64,000 nucleotides of DNA. It comes from Amycolatopsis jejuensis. GTDB lineage: Bacteria; Actinomycetota; Actinomycetes; Mycobacteriales; Pseudonocardiaceae. Location: positions 102,805-166,804 of the forward strand of contig NZ_JNYZ01000039.1 of the NCBI RefSeq assembly GCF_000717335.1. Direction: 5' to 3'. Under the pieces are notes generated by a model. The model ran no database searches. It had not been told where the DNA came from and worked only from the letters and a program-made list of their open reading frames with translations. Below, in pieces: positions 57,513 to 64,000 of the stretch (position 1 is its first letter; every line of letters begins with the position of its first letter). The translations under genes were made by a program, and so were the position numbers.

Positions 57513-58644
57513 GCTGCACGGCCGTCGCGGCCAGCCCCAGCCAGACCACCACGGCCACGATCAGCCACCCCCAGCCCGCGTGCCCGTACACGACACTCCC
57601 GGCTCCCCCGCCGACGCTGCTGCCCAGGTAGTACATCAGCATGTACAGCCCGCCGACCTGCCCGCGAGCGTTCTCCGGGGCTTCGGCGGCGGCCCAGCTG
57701 TTCGCGATGGAATGTGCGGCGAAGAAGGCCGCCGTCAGCACGAGGAAACCCAGGACGATCAGCGGTAGCGAGTCCGGGATCGTCAGCACTCCACCCGCCG
57801 CGGTGACCAGCAGCGCGCCGACCAACGCCCGACGGCGCCCGGCCCGTGCAGCGAGCCGACCGGCCAGGACGGACGAAACCGAGCCCAGCGCGTACGCGAG
57901 GAAGACGAGCGACGCAACGGCTGGCGTCAGATTGAGCGGCGAGCCGGTCAGGCGGAACCCGGCCGCGTTGTACAGCGCAACAAAGGCACCCATGGCCAGC
58001 AGCGCGACGGCGTACTGCACGAGCAGCACCGGGCGCCGTACCGCGTCAAGGAGTCCGCGGCCGACGTCGCGGGGGCTCCCGCGCGGCAACGACCGTGGCA
58101 GCGCCACCACCGTCACGACCGCGCAGGCCACGGAAATCCCGGCGACGACGTAAAGCGCCCCGCGCCAGCCGAACGAGCCCGCGGTGAAACCGGTCACCAA
58201 GCGTCCGGACATGCCGCCGACGGTGTTGCCCGCGATCATCGCCCCGACCGCGGCCGCGACGCCGGTTTTACCCAGCCGCTCCACGAGGTAAGCCGTGGCC
58301 ACCCCGGGAAAACCCGCGATCGCCACGCCTTGGATCGCGCGTAAAACGAGCAGCAGCGAGTAGTCCGGGACCAGCGGCAGCAGGAGTCCGAGCGCCGAGG
58401 AAACGAGGACGGACGCGAGAATCACCGGCCGCCGTCCGACCACTTCGGACAGTGCGGCGATCGGCAGCACGGAAATCGCCAGCGCACCGGTCGCCACGCT
58501 CACCGCGAGCGCCGCGCCGCCCGGGTCGAGGTGGTACTGCGCGGCAAGCTGCGGCAGGACCGCCTGCGGGGCGTACAGCAGGGCGAACGACGTGAAGCCC
58601 GCGGCGGCGACCGCGACCTTCACCCGGCGGGTCGAAGAGGGCAC
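57376..58644 (-). CDS. MFS transporter, drug-efflux type
   Basis: 422 residues with about 12 membrane segments: FTSFALLYAPQAVLPQLAAQ, LSEVVGRRPVILASVLVSSA (MFS motif A), RAIQGVAIAGFPGVATAYLV, MIAGNTVGGMSGRLVTGFTA. It resembles YnfM/AraJ-type exporters. The ~40 C-terminal residues are Pro/Gly/Arg-rich and read through the 3' end of the methyltransferase gene on the other strand, implying stop-codon loss. GTG 58644 is favoured; a TTG at 58680 is possible. Divergent from a LysR gene, its likely regulator. Confidence 0.88.
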   Translation of the reverse strand: MPSSTRRVKVAVAAAGFTSFALLYAPQAVLPQLAAQYHLDPGGAALAVSVATGALAISVLPIAALSEVVGRRPVILASVLVSSALGLLLPLVPDYSLLLVLRAIQGVAIAGFPGVATAYLVERLGKTGVAAAVGAMIAGNTVGGMSGRLVTGFTAGSFGWRGALYVVAGISVACAVVTVVALPRSLPRGSPRDVGRGLLDAVRRPVLLVQYAVALLAMGAFVALYNAAGFRLTGSPLNLTPAVASLVFLAYALGSVSSVLAGRLAARAGRRRALVGALLVTAAGGVLTIPDSLPLIVLGFLVLTAAFFAAHSIANSWAAAEAPENARGQVGGLYMLMYYLGSSVGGGAGSVVYGHAGWGWLIVAVVVWLGLAATAVQLTSRRWRRAAHRLPEAGPGPGGRPPGSPAPPRAAPASPGRGGPGR

Positions 58645-58706
58645 GCCCCGAAAGTAAGGTTCGCTAACCAATACGTCCAATACGCTGATCTGCCATCATT
58701 CATACC
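58645..58706. promoter_or_regulatory. MFS-LysR divergent promoter with repeats
   Basis: The 62-bp gap contains GGTT-CGCT-AACC (inverted repeat) and two direct CCAATACG copies 9 bp apart (CCAATACGTCCAATACG). A LysR regulator would be expected to bind here between the two genes. Confidence 0.45.
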
Positions 58707-59594
58707 GTGGCGAATGAGAGCCTGACGTCCCTGCTCGTCCCGCACCTGCAGCTGCTGGCGACGCTGCGAAGCACAGGCAACGTCACCCGCACGGCCGAGG
58801 TGCTCGGGGTGCCGCAGCCCACCGTCAGCCGTCGGCTGGCCGCGCTCGGGCAGGCGCTCGGCGCGCCGCTGACCGTGCCGGACGGCCGCGGCGTCCGCCT
58901 CACCCGCGCCGCCGAACTGCTGGCCGACGCCGCCGAGCGGGCGCTGCCTTTGGTGGACGCCGGGGTCCGGCTGGCGCGCGAGGAAATCGAACCGGCGAGC
59001 GGACGGGTCGTGCTCGGGTTCCTGCACCTGCTCGGCCGGACCCTGGTACCGGAACTGCTGCGGACCTACCCGGCACCCTCGCGGTTCACGTTGATCCAAG
59101 GGTCGCTGCAGGAGATGGTGGACCGGCTCGTGTCCGGAGAGCTCGACCTCGCGCTGCTCGCCCCGGTCCCGGCCGACGACCGGCTGGAGACGGTGGTGCT
59201 CGACGAGCAGCCGATCCGCCTGTCGGTCCCGGCGGGCCATCGCCTGGCCGGGCGCCGTGGAGTCCGGATGAAGGAACTGGCCGACGAGCCGTTCGTCCTC
59301 CTCGAACCCGGCTACGGCCTGCGCCGCATCACCGACGACCTCTGCGCCGCCGCGGGTTTCACGCCGAAGGTGGCGTTCGAAGGGCAGGAGTCGGACACCG
59401 TGCGCGGGCTGGTCGGCGCGGGGCTGGGGGTGGCGCTGCTGCCGCGGTTCGAGCCGGGCGCTCCGGCGGGCGTCGCGGAGGTGCCGCTGCTACCGCCGGT
59501 CAGCCGGACGATCGGACTGGCCTGGCGGGCAGGAGAACCACTCCCGCCCGCGGTCGTGGCGTTCCGGGATCACGTACTGCAAGGTCAGCCGTAG
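58707..59594 (+). CDS. LysR family transcriptional regulator
   Basis: 295 residues. The helix-turn-helix is LLATLRSTGNVTRTAEVLGV and PQPTVSRRLAALGQALGAPL; the effector domain follows (GRVVLGFLHLLGRTLVPELL, GELDLALLAPVPADDRLETV, GLVGAGLGVALLPRFEPGAP). It likely controls the divergent MFS gene. Its last 10 bp overlap the convergent aminopeptidase gene. Confidence 0.9.
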   Translation: MANESLTSLLVPHLQLLATLRSTGNVTRTAEVLGVPQPTVSRRLAALGQALGAPLTVPDGRGVRLTRAAELLADAAERALPLVDAGVRLAREEIEPASGRVVLGFLHLLGRTLVPELLRTYPAPSRFTLIQGSLQEMVDRLVSGELDLALLAPVPADDRLETVVLDEQPIRLSVPAGHRLAGRRGVRMKELADEPFVLLEPGYGLRRITDDLCAAAGFTPKVAFEGQESDTVRGLVGAGLGVALLPRFEPGAPAGVAEVPLLPPVSRTIGLAWRAGEPLPPAVVAFRDHVLQGQP

Positions 59595-61015
59595 GAAGCG
59601 GCCAGCTCCACCAATGTCCGGGCGGCGAAACCCGAAGCACCCGGAACGATGTCGGCGTACGTCTTGTCCGCGCGGGCCGGACCGGCGATGTCCAGATGGG
59701 CCCACGGAAGCCCCGCGGTGAACTCCCGGAGGAAGAGCGCCGCCATGATGCCGCCCGGACCGCCGGGAGCCTGGCGGACGTCGCCGAGTTCGCCTTCGAT
59801 TCCGCGCGCGTAGTCCTCGACCAGCGGCATCCGCCACCACGCCTCCCCGGCGCGGGCGCCCGCCGCCACCACGCGGGCGGCCAGGTCGTCGTCGGTGGCG
59901 AAGACGCCGCCGACGCGGAGACCGAGCGACACCTTCATCGCGCCGGTGAGAGTGGCCGCGTCGACGACCAGGTCCGGGCGGAAGCGATCGATGCCGTACG
60001 CGAGCGCGTCGGCCATCACCATGCGGCCTTCGGCGTCGGTGTTGCCGACCTCGGTGGTCCGGCCGCCGTAGTGGCGCACGATGTCGCCCGGCCGGTACGA
60101 GCTGCCGGATACATGGTTTTCCGCTGCGGGCACCAGCGCCGTGACGCGCACCGGCAGTTTCAGCTCCGCAATTGCGCGGACCGCGGCGATCACGGCTGCG
60201 CCGCCTGCCATGTCGGTGCGCATCAGGTGCATGCCGTCGGCCGGTTTCACCGAAAGCCCGCCGGTGTCGAACGTGATTCCCTTGCCCACGAACAACAAAT
60301 GCTTCGCCGCACCACGCGGGCGGTACGTCATTTCGATCAGCCGCGGCGGCGACGCCGACCCACCGCCGACCGCCAGCACTCCGCCGAATCCCTTGTCCGC
60401 CAGCCACTTCTCGTCCCGCACGGTCACTTCGACCGGGCCACCAACGACCTTTGCCGCGGTATTCGCCAGCCACGCCGGATTCTTGACATTCGACGGCGTA
60501 TTCGCCAGATCGCGCGTAAATGCCGCGGCCGCAGCCAGAATTCGTACCCGCGACGCTGCCTCCGCGTACTCCGGCACTGCCCGATCGTCACCCGCCGCCA
60601 GCCGGACGGCGGGCATCGATGGCTTCGGCTCCGACGTGGTGACGACGAATCGATAGCCACCGAGAAAGAGTCCAGTGGCCAGTTCGCCGACGTGCTCAGC
60701 GGTCACGTCCGGCGGCAGGGCGACCTGGACTGTCCGGATCGGACGGTGCTCCGCCGCGTCCCGCAACGTCCTGGCCAGCGCCGCACCGGTCTGGCGGAAG
60801 TCCTTCGGCGCGGCGTCCCCGATCCCGGCGACCCAGCGCGGCACGTCTTCGGTGAGTTCGCGGATCTCGCCGGTGCGCCCGCTCGAGCCGTACGCGTCCT
60901 CGTCCCCGGCAGCGGCCAGCACGACCAGCGGGATCCCCCGGCGCGTCGCGGCGACGACCTCGATCTCGGGCAGTTTCGTGGGGACGGGTGGTAGCGAGTT
61001 ACGCACAGCGAGCAA
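59585..61015 (-). CDS. pepA: leucyl aminopeptidase (M17)
   Basis: 476 residues. The catalytic M17 domain is in the C-terminal two-thirds: LLFVGKGITFDTGGLSVKPA (Lys/Asp metal ligands), MRTDMAGGAAVIAAVRAIAE, TTEVGNTDAEGRMVMADALA (signature NTDAEGR) and VVDAATLTGAMKVSLG. It removes N-terminal residues using two metal ions. The size is normal for actinobacterial PepA. The N-terminal domain is more divergent, as usual. Confidence 0.93.
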   Translation of the reverse strand: MLAVRNSLPPVPTKLPEIEVVAATRRGIPLVVLAAAGDEDAYGSSGRTGEIRELTEDVPRWVAGIGDAAPKDFRQTGAALARTLRDAAEHRPIRTVQVALPPDVTAEHVGELATGLFLGGYRFVVTTSEPKPSMPAVRLAAGDDRAVPEYAEAASRVRILAAAAAFTRDLANTPSNVKNPAWLANTAAKVVGGPVEVTVRDEKWLADKGFGGVLAVGGGSASPPRLIEMTYRPRGAAKHLLFVGKGITFDTGGLSVKPADGMHLMRTDMAGGAAVIAAVRAIAELKLPVRVTALVPAAENHVSGSSYRPGDIVRHYGGRTTEVGNTDAEGRMVMADALAYGIDRFRPDLVVDAATLTGAMKVSLGLRVGGVFATDDDLAARVVAAGARAGEAWWRMPLVEDYARGIEGELGDVRQAPGGPGGIMAALFLREFTAGLPWAHLDIAGPARADKTYADIVPGASGFAARTLVELAASYG

Positions 61016-61096
61016 CCTTCGGGCGCAGACGAACCGCGACCCCGGCCTCCAGCAGGAGACCGGGGTGCATAGTGGACAGAGTCGGCCGGGCCGGGA

Positions 61097-61264
61097 TCAG
61101 CCGGTGACCTCCTGCAATGCCGCACCGAGGTCCTTCGCTTCTTCCGCGGAGAGCTCCACGACCAATCGGCCGCCACCCTCCAGTGGCACCCGCATCACGA
61201 GGCCCCGCCCCTCCTTGGTCACTTCGAGGGGACCATCTCCGGTCCGGGGCTTCATGGCCGCCAT
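61097..61264 (-). CDS. DUF3117 protein (Rv1211-like)
   Basis: 55 residues: MAAMKPRTGDGPLEVTKEGR, then GLVMRVPLEGGGRLVVELSA and EEAKDLGAALQEV. The family is small, highly conserved in actinobacteria and uncharacterised. ATG 61264 is preceded by GGAGGGAG. It stands alone between pepA and the enoyl-CoA hydratase gene. Confidence 0.93.
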   Translation of the reverse strand: MAAMKPRTGDGPLEVTKEGRGLVMRVPLEGGGRLVVELSAEEAKDLGAALQEVTG

Positions 61265-61466
61265 AGCGTGCTCCCTCCGTATCAACCGGCGCGCCCGGGT
61301 CGCGCACTCCCATGCCAGCCGGGTCTCGACCCCCATTGTCCCTCATCAGCGCCCGGGCGCGAACGCGGACCGATCATTTGCCGCCGCATCGGTGCTGGTA
61401 TGCCGCCCGCCGGGGGTGCGAGACTCGGTGCGGAGAACCCGAGCCGCCGTTTCAGAGGAGCATTTC

Positions 61467-62261
61467 GTGACCACATCCGACGTCCTGTTGACCGCCGACG
61501 CCGACGGCGTGCGCACGCTGACCTTGAACCGGCCCGAGGCGTACAACTCGCTGACGGTCGAACTCAAGGAACGCCTGATCGCCGAGCTGCGCGCGGCCGC
61601 CGACGACGCGGACGTCCGCGCGGTCGTCCTCACCGGCACCGGCAAGGCGTTCTGTGCCGGGCAGGACCTGAAGGAGCACGTCGGGCTGCTGCAGGCGAAC
61701 GACCCGGCGCCGCTGCACACGGTGAGTGATCATTACAACCCGATCATTCTGGCGATCACCGGGATGGCCAAGCCGGTCATCGCTGCGGTGAACGGTACTG
61801 CGGCCGGGGCGGGGGCGGCGTTTGCGTATGCGTGTGACCTGCGAATTGCCGCGGAATCGTCGTCGTTCTTGATGGCGTTTGCGAATGTCGGGCTGGGGCC
61901 GGATTCGGGGGCGTCCTGGACGTTGCAGCGGTTGATCGGGTACGGGCGGGCGGCGGAGCTGATGTTGATGGCTCGGTCGGTGGATTCCGCGGAGGCGCTG
62001 CGGATCGGGCTCGTCGGCGAGGTTGTGCCGGATGAGGAGTTGGCTGGGCGGGCGCAGAAGGTGGCGGCTCGGTTGGCGGCTGGGCCGACTGTGGCGTTTG
62101 CGAAGATCAAGGAAGTGCTGGGGGTGGCTGCGGAGTCGTCTTTGGAGGGGGCGTTGGCGGCTGAGGATGCGGCGCAGAATGCGTTGGGGGCTACTGCTGA
62201 TCATACCGAGGCGGTGGAGGCGTTTGTGGGGAAGAGGAAGCCTTCCTTTCAAGGGAAGTGA
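61467..62261 (+). CDS. enoyl-CoA hydratase/isomerase (PaaG-like)
   Basis: 264 residues of the crotonase fold: VRTLTLNRPEAYNSLTVELK, VVLTGTGKAFCAGQDLKEHV (oxyanion/CoA loop), VIAAVNGTAAGAGAAFAYAC and FMAFANVGLGPDSGASWTL-like segment near residue 130 where PaaG isomerases carry a single catalytic Asp (GLGPDSG). The role may be in beta-oxidation or phenylacetate breakdown; no paa genes are nearby. GTG 61467 has AGAGGAG upstream. Confidence 0.88.
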   Translation: MTTSDVLLTADADGVRTLTLNRPEAYNSLTVELKERLIAELRAAADDADVRAVVLTGTGKAFCAGQDLKEHVGLLQANDPAPLHTVSDHYNPIILAITGMAKPVIAAVNGTAAGAGAAFAYACDLRIAAESSSFLMAFANVGLGPDSGASWTLQRLIGYGRAAELMLMARSVDSAEALRIGLVGEVVPDEELAGRAQKVAARLAAGPTVAFAKIKEVLGVAAESSLEGALAAEDAAQNALGATADHTEAVEAFVGKRKPSFQGK

Positions 62262-62285
62262 TGTGGCGGTGAGGGTTTCCGTTTA

Positions 62286-62524
62286 GGAACTGTTGCGTGA
62301 GGGCACCCCGAAGCCGGAATTGTGACTACGGCCTGAGGGGCTTGTCAAGGCGGGAAAGATGCCTTGACAAGCCCCTCAGACCGTGTTTTGGCTTCGTATC
62401 GGGGTGCAGGGCGGAGACTGGGCTGCTGGGTCTGGGTGGGTGCCTCGGCTGCGGTTGGCGAGGGGGGGAAGTCCGTGAAGGGAACCATGAGGGAATCTAA
62501 GTCCGTGAAGGTTCCCTTCACGGA
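62286..62524. repeat. composite B+A repeat, copy 2 (239 bp)
   Basis: It aligns, in opposite orientation, with 15231-15474. The B hairpin (62330-62382) has arms CTGAGGGGCTTGTCAAGG and CCTTGACAAGCCCCTCAG; the A part (62471-62524) keeps the outer arms but its centre has changed, with a second GTCCGTGAAG replacing the expected complement. It fills the gap between the convergent stops of the hydratase (62261) and tag (62528) genes. Confidence 0.88.
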
Positions 62525-62527
62525 AGG

Positions 62528-63091
62528 TCAGGTGGCGCGGAAGCAGCCTTTTATGTGGTCGTCTACCATGCCGGTGGCTTGCATCAGGGCGTAGCAGGTG
62601 GTGGGCCCTAGGAAGGCGAAGCCTCGTTTTTTCAGTTCTTTTGCCATTGACTTTGATTCGTCGGTGATGGCTGGGACGTCGGCCATGGTGCGGGGGCGTC
62701 GGTGTGTTTGCGGGGCGAAGGACCAGAGTAGGTCGTCCAGGGTGACGTCCAGGGTGGCTATTGCCCTTGCGTTCGTTATTGCTGCTTCGATTTTTGCGCG
62801 GTTTCTCACGATGGAGGCGTCTTGCATCAAGCGTTCGATGTCGCGCTCTTTGAATCGTGCCACTTTTTCCGGGGCGAAGCCGCGGAAGGCTTTTCGGAAG
62901 TTTTCTCGTTTTCTCAGGATGGTGATCCACGACAGGCCGGACTGGAAGGATTCCAGGCAGAGTCGTTCGTACAATTCTGCCTCGCCGTGTAGCGGGACGC
63001 CCCATTCCTCGTCGTGGTAGGCGGCGTAGTCCGGGGTCGAGTTTCCCCAGGTGCAGCGGGCGATTCCGTCTTCGCCCAGCAGAGTTGTCAT
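62528..63091 (-). CDS. tag: DNA-3-methyladenine glycosylase I
   Basis: 187 residues. Tag signatures: RCTWGNSTPDYAAYHDEEWG (zinc Cys and catalytic region), VPLHGEAELYERLCLESFQS, GLSWITILRKRENFRKAFRG, RNRAKIEAAITNARA, and the C-terminal FLGPTTCYALMQATGMVDDH. It removes 3-methyladenine from DNA. The ATG at 63091 overlaps the SRPBCC stop (ATGA). Its codon use is less GC-rich at third positions (many GTT, TTT, GCT) than its neighbours, hinting at relaxed selection or transfer. Confidence 0.94.
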   Translation of the reverse strand: MTTLLGEDGIARCTWGNSTPDYAAYHDEEWGVPLHGEAELYERLCLESFQSGLSWITILRKRENFRKAFRGFAPEKVARFKERDIERLMQDASIVRNRAKIEAAITNARAIATLDVTLDDLLWSFAPQTHRRPRTMADVPAITDESKSMAKELKKRGFAFLGPTTCYALMQATGMVDDHIKGCFRAT

Positions 63092-63543
63092 CGGTCCCCC
63101 ATCGAGTAGTTCTCGGCGAATTTGGCGAATTGCCGTAGTGAGTGGCGGACGCCCAGTGCAAAGGCCGGGCGGATGGCCGGCCAGCCTGCGCGGCCGAGTA
63201 ATCCGAAGGGCAGTTTCAGGTGTTCGGCCCAGACGAACGTGCAGTGTTCGCCGCCTTTTGCCAGTACCTGGAATACGCCGGTGCCCTGGACCAGGCTTCC
63301 CAGGTGGCGGACCGTGCAGCGCAGGGGCGGTTCCCAGGCGGTGATCTCCATCGTGTCGGTGAAGCCGACGCCGCCGAAGCCGGTGAACGCTGACAGTTTC
63401 GAGCCGACGCTGCGGCCGTTGCCCTCGATCACCCGCACCGACGTGCCCAGCATCCACTCGCCCTGTCGGGCCCAGTCCGTCAATGCGAGCCAGGTCGTGC
63501 CTGCCGGTGCCGCCACGTCCACCGACAGCACCAGGTCACTCAC
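63088..63543 (-). CDS. SRPBCC (polyketide-cyclase-like) protein
   Basis: 151 residues of the START/Bet v1-like fold: DLVLSVDVAAPAGTTWLALT, DWARQGEWMLGTSVRVIEGN, GVGFTDTMEITAWEPPLRCT and a C-terminal helix VRHSLRQFAKFAENY. It binds a hydrophobic ligand; catalysis unproven. Its ATG overlaps the DivIVA-like gene by 8 bp and its stop overlaps tag, so the three form an operon. Confidence 0.86.
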   Translation of the reverse strand: MSDLVLSVDVAAPAGTTWLALTDWARQGEWMLGTSVRVIEGNGRSVGSKLSAFTGFGGVGFTDTMEITAWEPPLRCTVRHLGSLVQGTGVFQVLAKGGEHCTFVWAEHLKLPFGLLGRAGWPAIRPAFALGVRHSLRQFAKFAENYSMGDR

Positions 63544-63865
63544 CCGGCGGCCTCCGGTGGGCTGCCTCCCGCGGGGCCTGCACTGCTTCGAGCCGGGCGA
63601 CGCGTTCGCGTAGTTCGTCCAGTTCCACGCCCACCCTGCGCAGCACCCAGTCCACTTCGGACATCTTGTACCCGCGCAGCACCAGCTGGAAGCGCACCCG
63701 GCGCACGTCCTCGCCGGTGATGTCCTCGGCGGGCAGGCGGGTGGGCGAGCTGCCCGGCGGCAGCGGCGCGAGCTCCTCGCCCCGGCCGAACACCACTGCG
63801 GCCAAGAGGAACACCACGGCGGCCACCAGCAGCATGACTACGAGGTAGATCAGCGCGGTCGTCAC
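63536..63865 (-). CDS. DivIVA-domain membrane protein
   Basis: 109 residues from GTG 63865: one N-terminal membrane segment (ALIYLVVMLLVAAVVFLLAA), then DITGEDVRRVRFQLVLRGYK with MSEVDWVLRRVGVELDELRE, the short DivIVA motif and coiled coil. Proteins of this kind bind curved membrane or the Wag31 growth machinery. It is first in the operon with SRPBCC and tag. 63866-64000 beyond it holds no supported gene. Confidence 0.85.
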   Translation of the reverse strand: MTTALIYLVVMLLVAAVVFLLAAVVFGRGEELAPLPPGSSPTRLPAEDITGEDVRRVRFQLVLRGYKMSEVDWVLRRVGVELDELRERVARLEAVQAPREAAHRRPPGE

Positions 63866-64000
63866 GCGACGATCGTGGCACACCGTCCCCAGGAACGTCG
63901 CGCTAGTGCCGCGTCACGCAACGTTGGGTAGGTAATCTGGGCGGCGGATCTTCGAGCCGGCTGCGAAGTGGCGCTTCGGGTGGCAGTGCCGGTTGCGCCA

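Noticed and set aside
63900..64000. Possible riboswitch or leader at the right edge
   Set aside because: G-rich stems are present but no core motif such as GGTGAAAATCC or a B12 box could be recognised, and the downstream gene lies outside the window.

Overview
The window reads as a chromosomal segment of a high-GC actinobacterium of the Pseudonocardiaceae type, most likely Amycolatopsis or a close relative. This is inference from very GC-rich codon use, frequent GTG starts, actinobacteria-restricted families (DUF3107, DUF3117, DUF3152, TIGR02569, MoeZ, DUF3558-like lipoproteins) and gene orders I remember from Mycobacterium tuberculosis. No rRNA, tRNA or CRISPR array was seen.

Layout. 1-1140: end of an unknown gene and a squalene-cyclase-like repeat protein. 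1124-9864 (minus): a nitrate assimilation operon, nasA - FAD/[2Fe-2S] electron-transfer subunit - narK - nirB - nirD - hemD/winged-helix fusion. Four of its five junctions are stop/start overlaps or a 2-bp gap, and a GlnR-like box lies upstream at 9909-9945. 9980-23685: a block matching M. tuberculosis Rv3205c-Rv3212 in order (TIGR02569, moeZ, DUF3152 metzincin-like protein, hydrolase, TetR, DUF3107, ferritin-like protein, rhlE, beta-propeller membrane protein). It is interrupted at 15.5-18.5 kb by an alpha/beta hydrolase - AurF-type diiron oxygenase operon with a divergent TetR regulator and a frameshifted DUF4873 gene.

23696-26621: an IS1634-like composite insertion with 15-bp inverted ends and a perfect 14-bp target duplication. 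It carries an epoxide hydrolase fragment, a VOC gene, a second copy of its left end and a frameshifted transposase. 26626-33852: Ala-rich membrane protein, RecB-like nuclease, MarC, PHP phosphoesterase, PH-domain protein, a 53-aa membrane peptide, NUDIX hydrolase, DUF2332 and MaoC. 34010-38158: corA with a possible leader peptide, a 38-aa membrane peptide, metallophosphoesterase, ParB-like protein, ClpX-type zinc-finger protein and PspC. 38967-46252: a lipoprotein, the LpqY-SugABC trehalose importer, a stress membrane protein and an acyl-CoA dehydrogenase. 46401-57512: DUF4190 proteins, SPFH protein, APH-like kinase, soluble MgtE/CBS protein, DUF1003, Mrp, lipoprotein, TatB, HtrA, RseA, SigE and an O-methyltransferase. 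Much of corA-sug and mgtE-mrp-tatB-htrA-rseA-sigE-methyltransferase corresponds to Rv1239c-Rv1220c. 57376-63865: MFS exporter and LysR, leucyl aminopeptidase, DUF3117, enoyl-CoA hydratase, Tag glycosylase, SRPBCC and DivIVA-like proteins. The last 135 bases (63866-64000) hold no gene I can support.

Functional themes. Nitrate is imported by NarK, reduced by NasA and NirBD, and siroheme supply is linked through HemD. SigE-RseA-HtrA plus TatB form an envelope stress and export module. LpqY-SugABC recycles trehalose.

Beyond genes, the window has a 54-55 bp palindrome in five copies, all at gene 3' ends. Two of these are embedded in a ~240-bp composite repeat whose second hairpin shows compensatory base changes. 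There are also several intergenic minisatellites and a recurrent TANNNT-(6-7 nt)-start codon arrangement suggesting leaderless transcripts.
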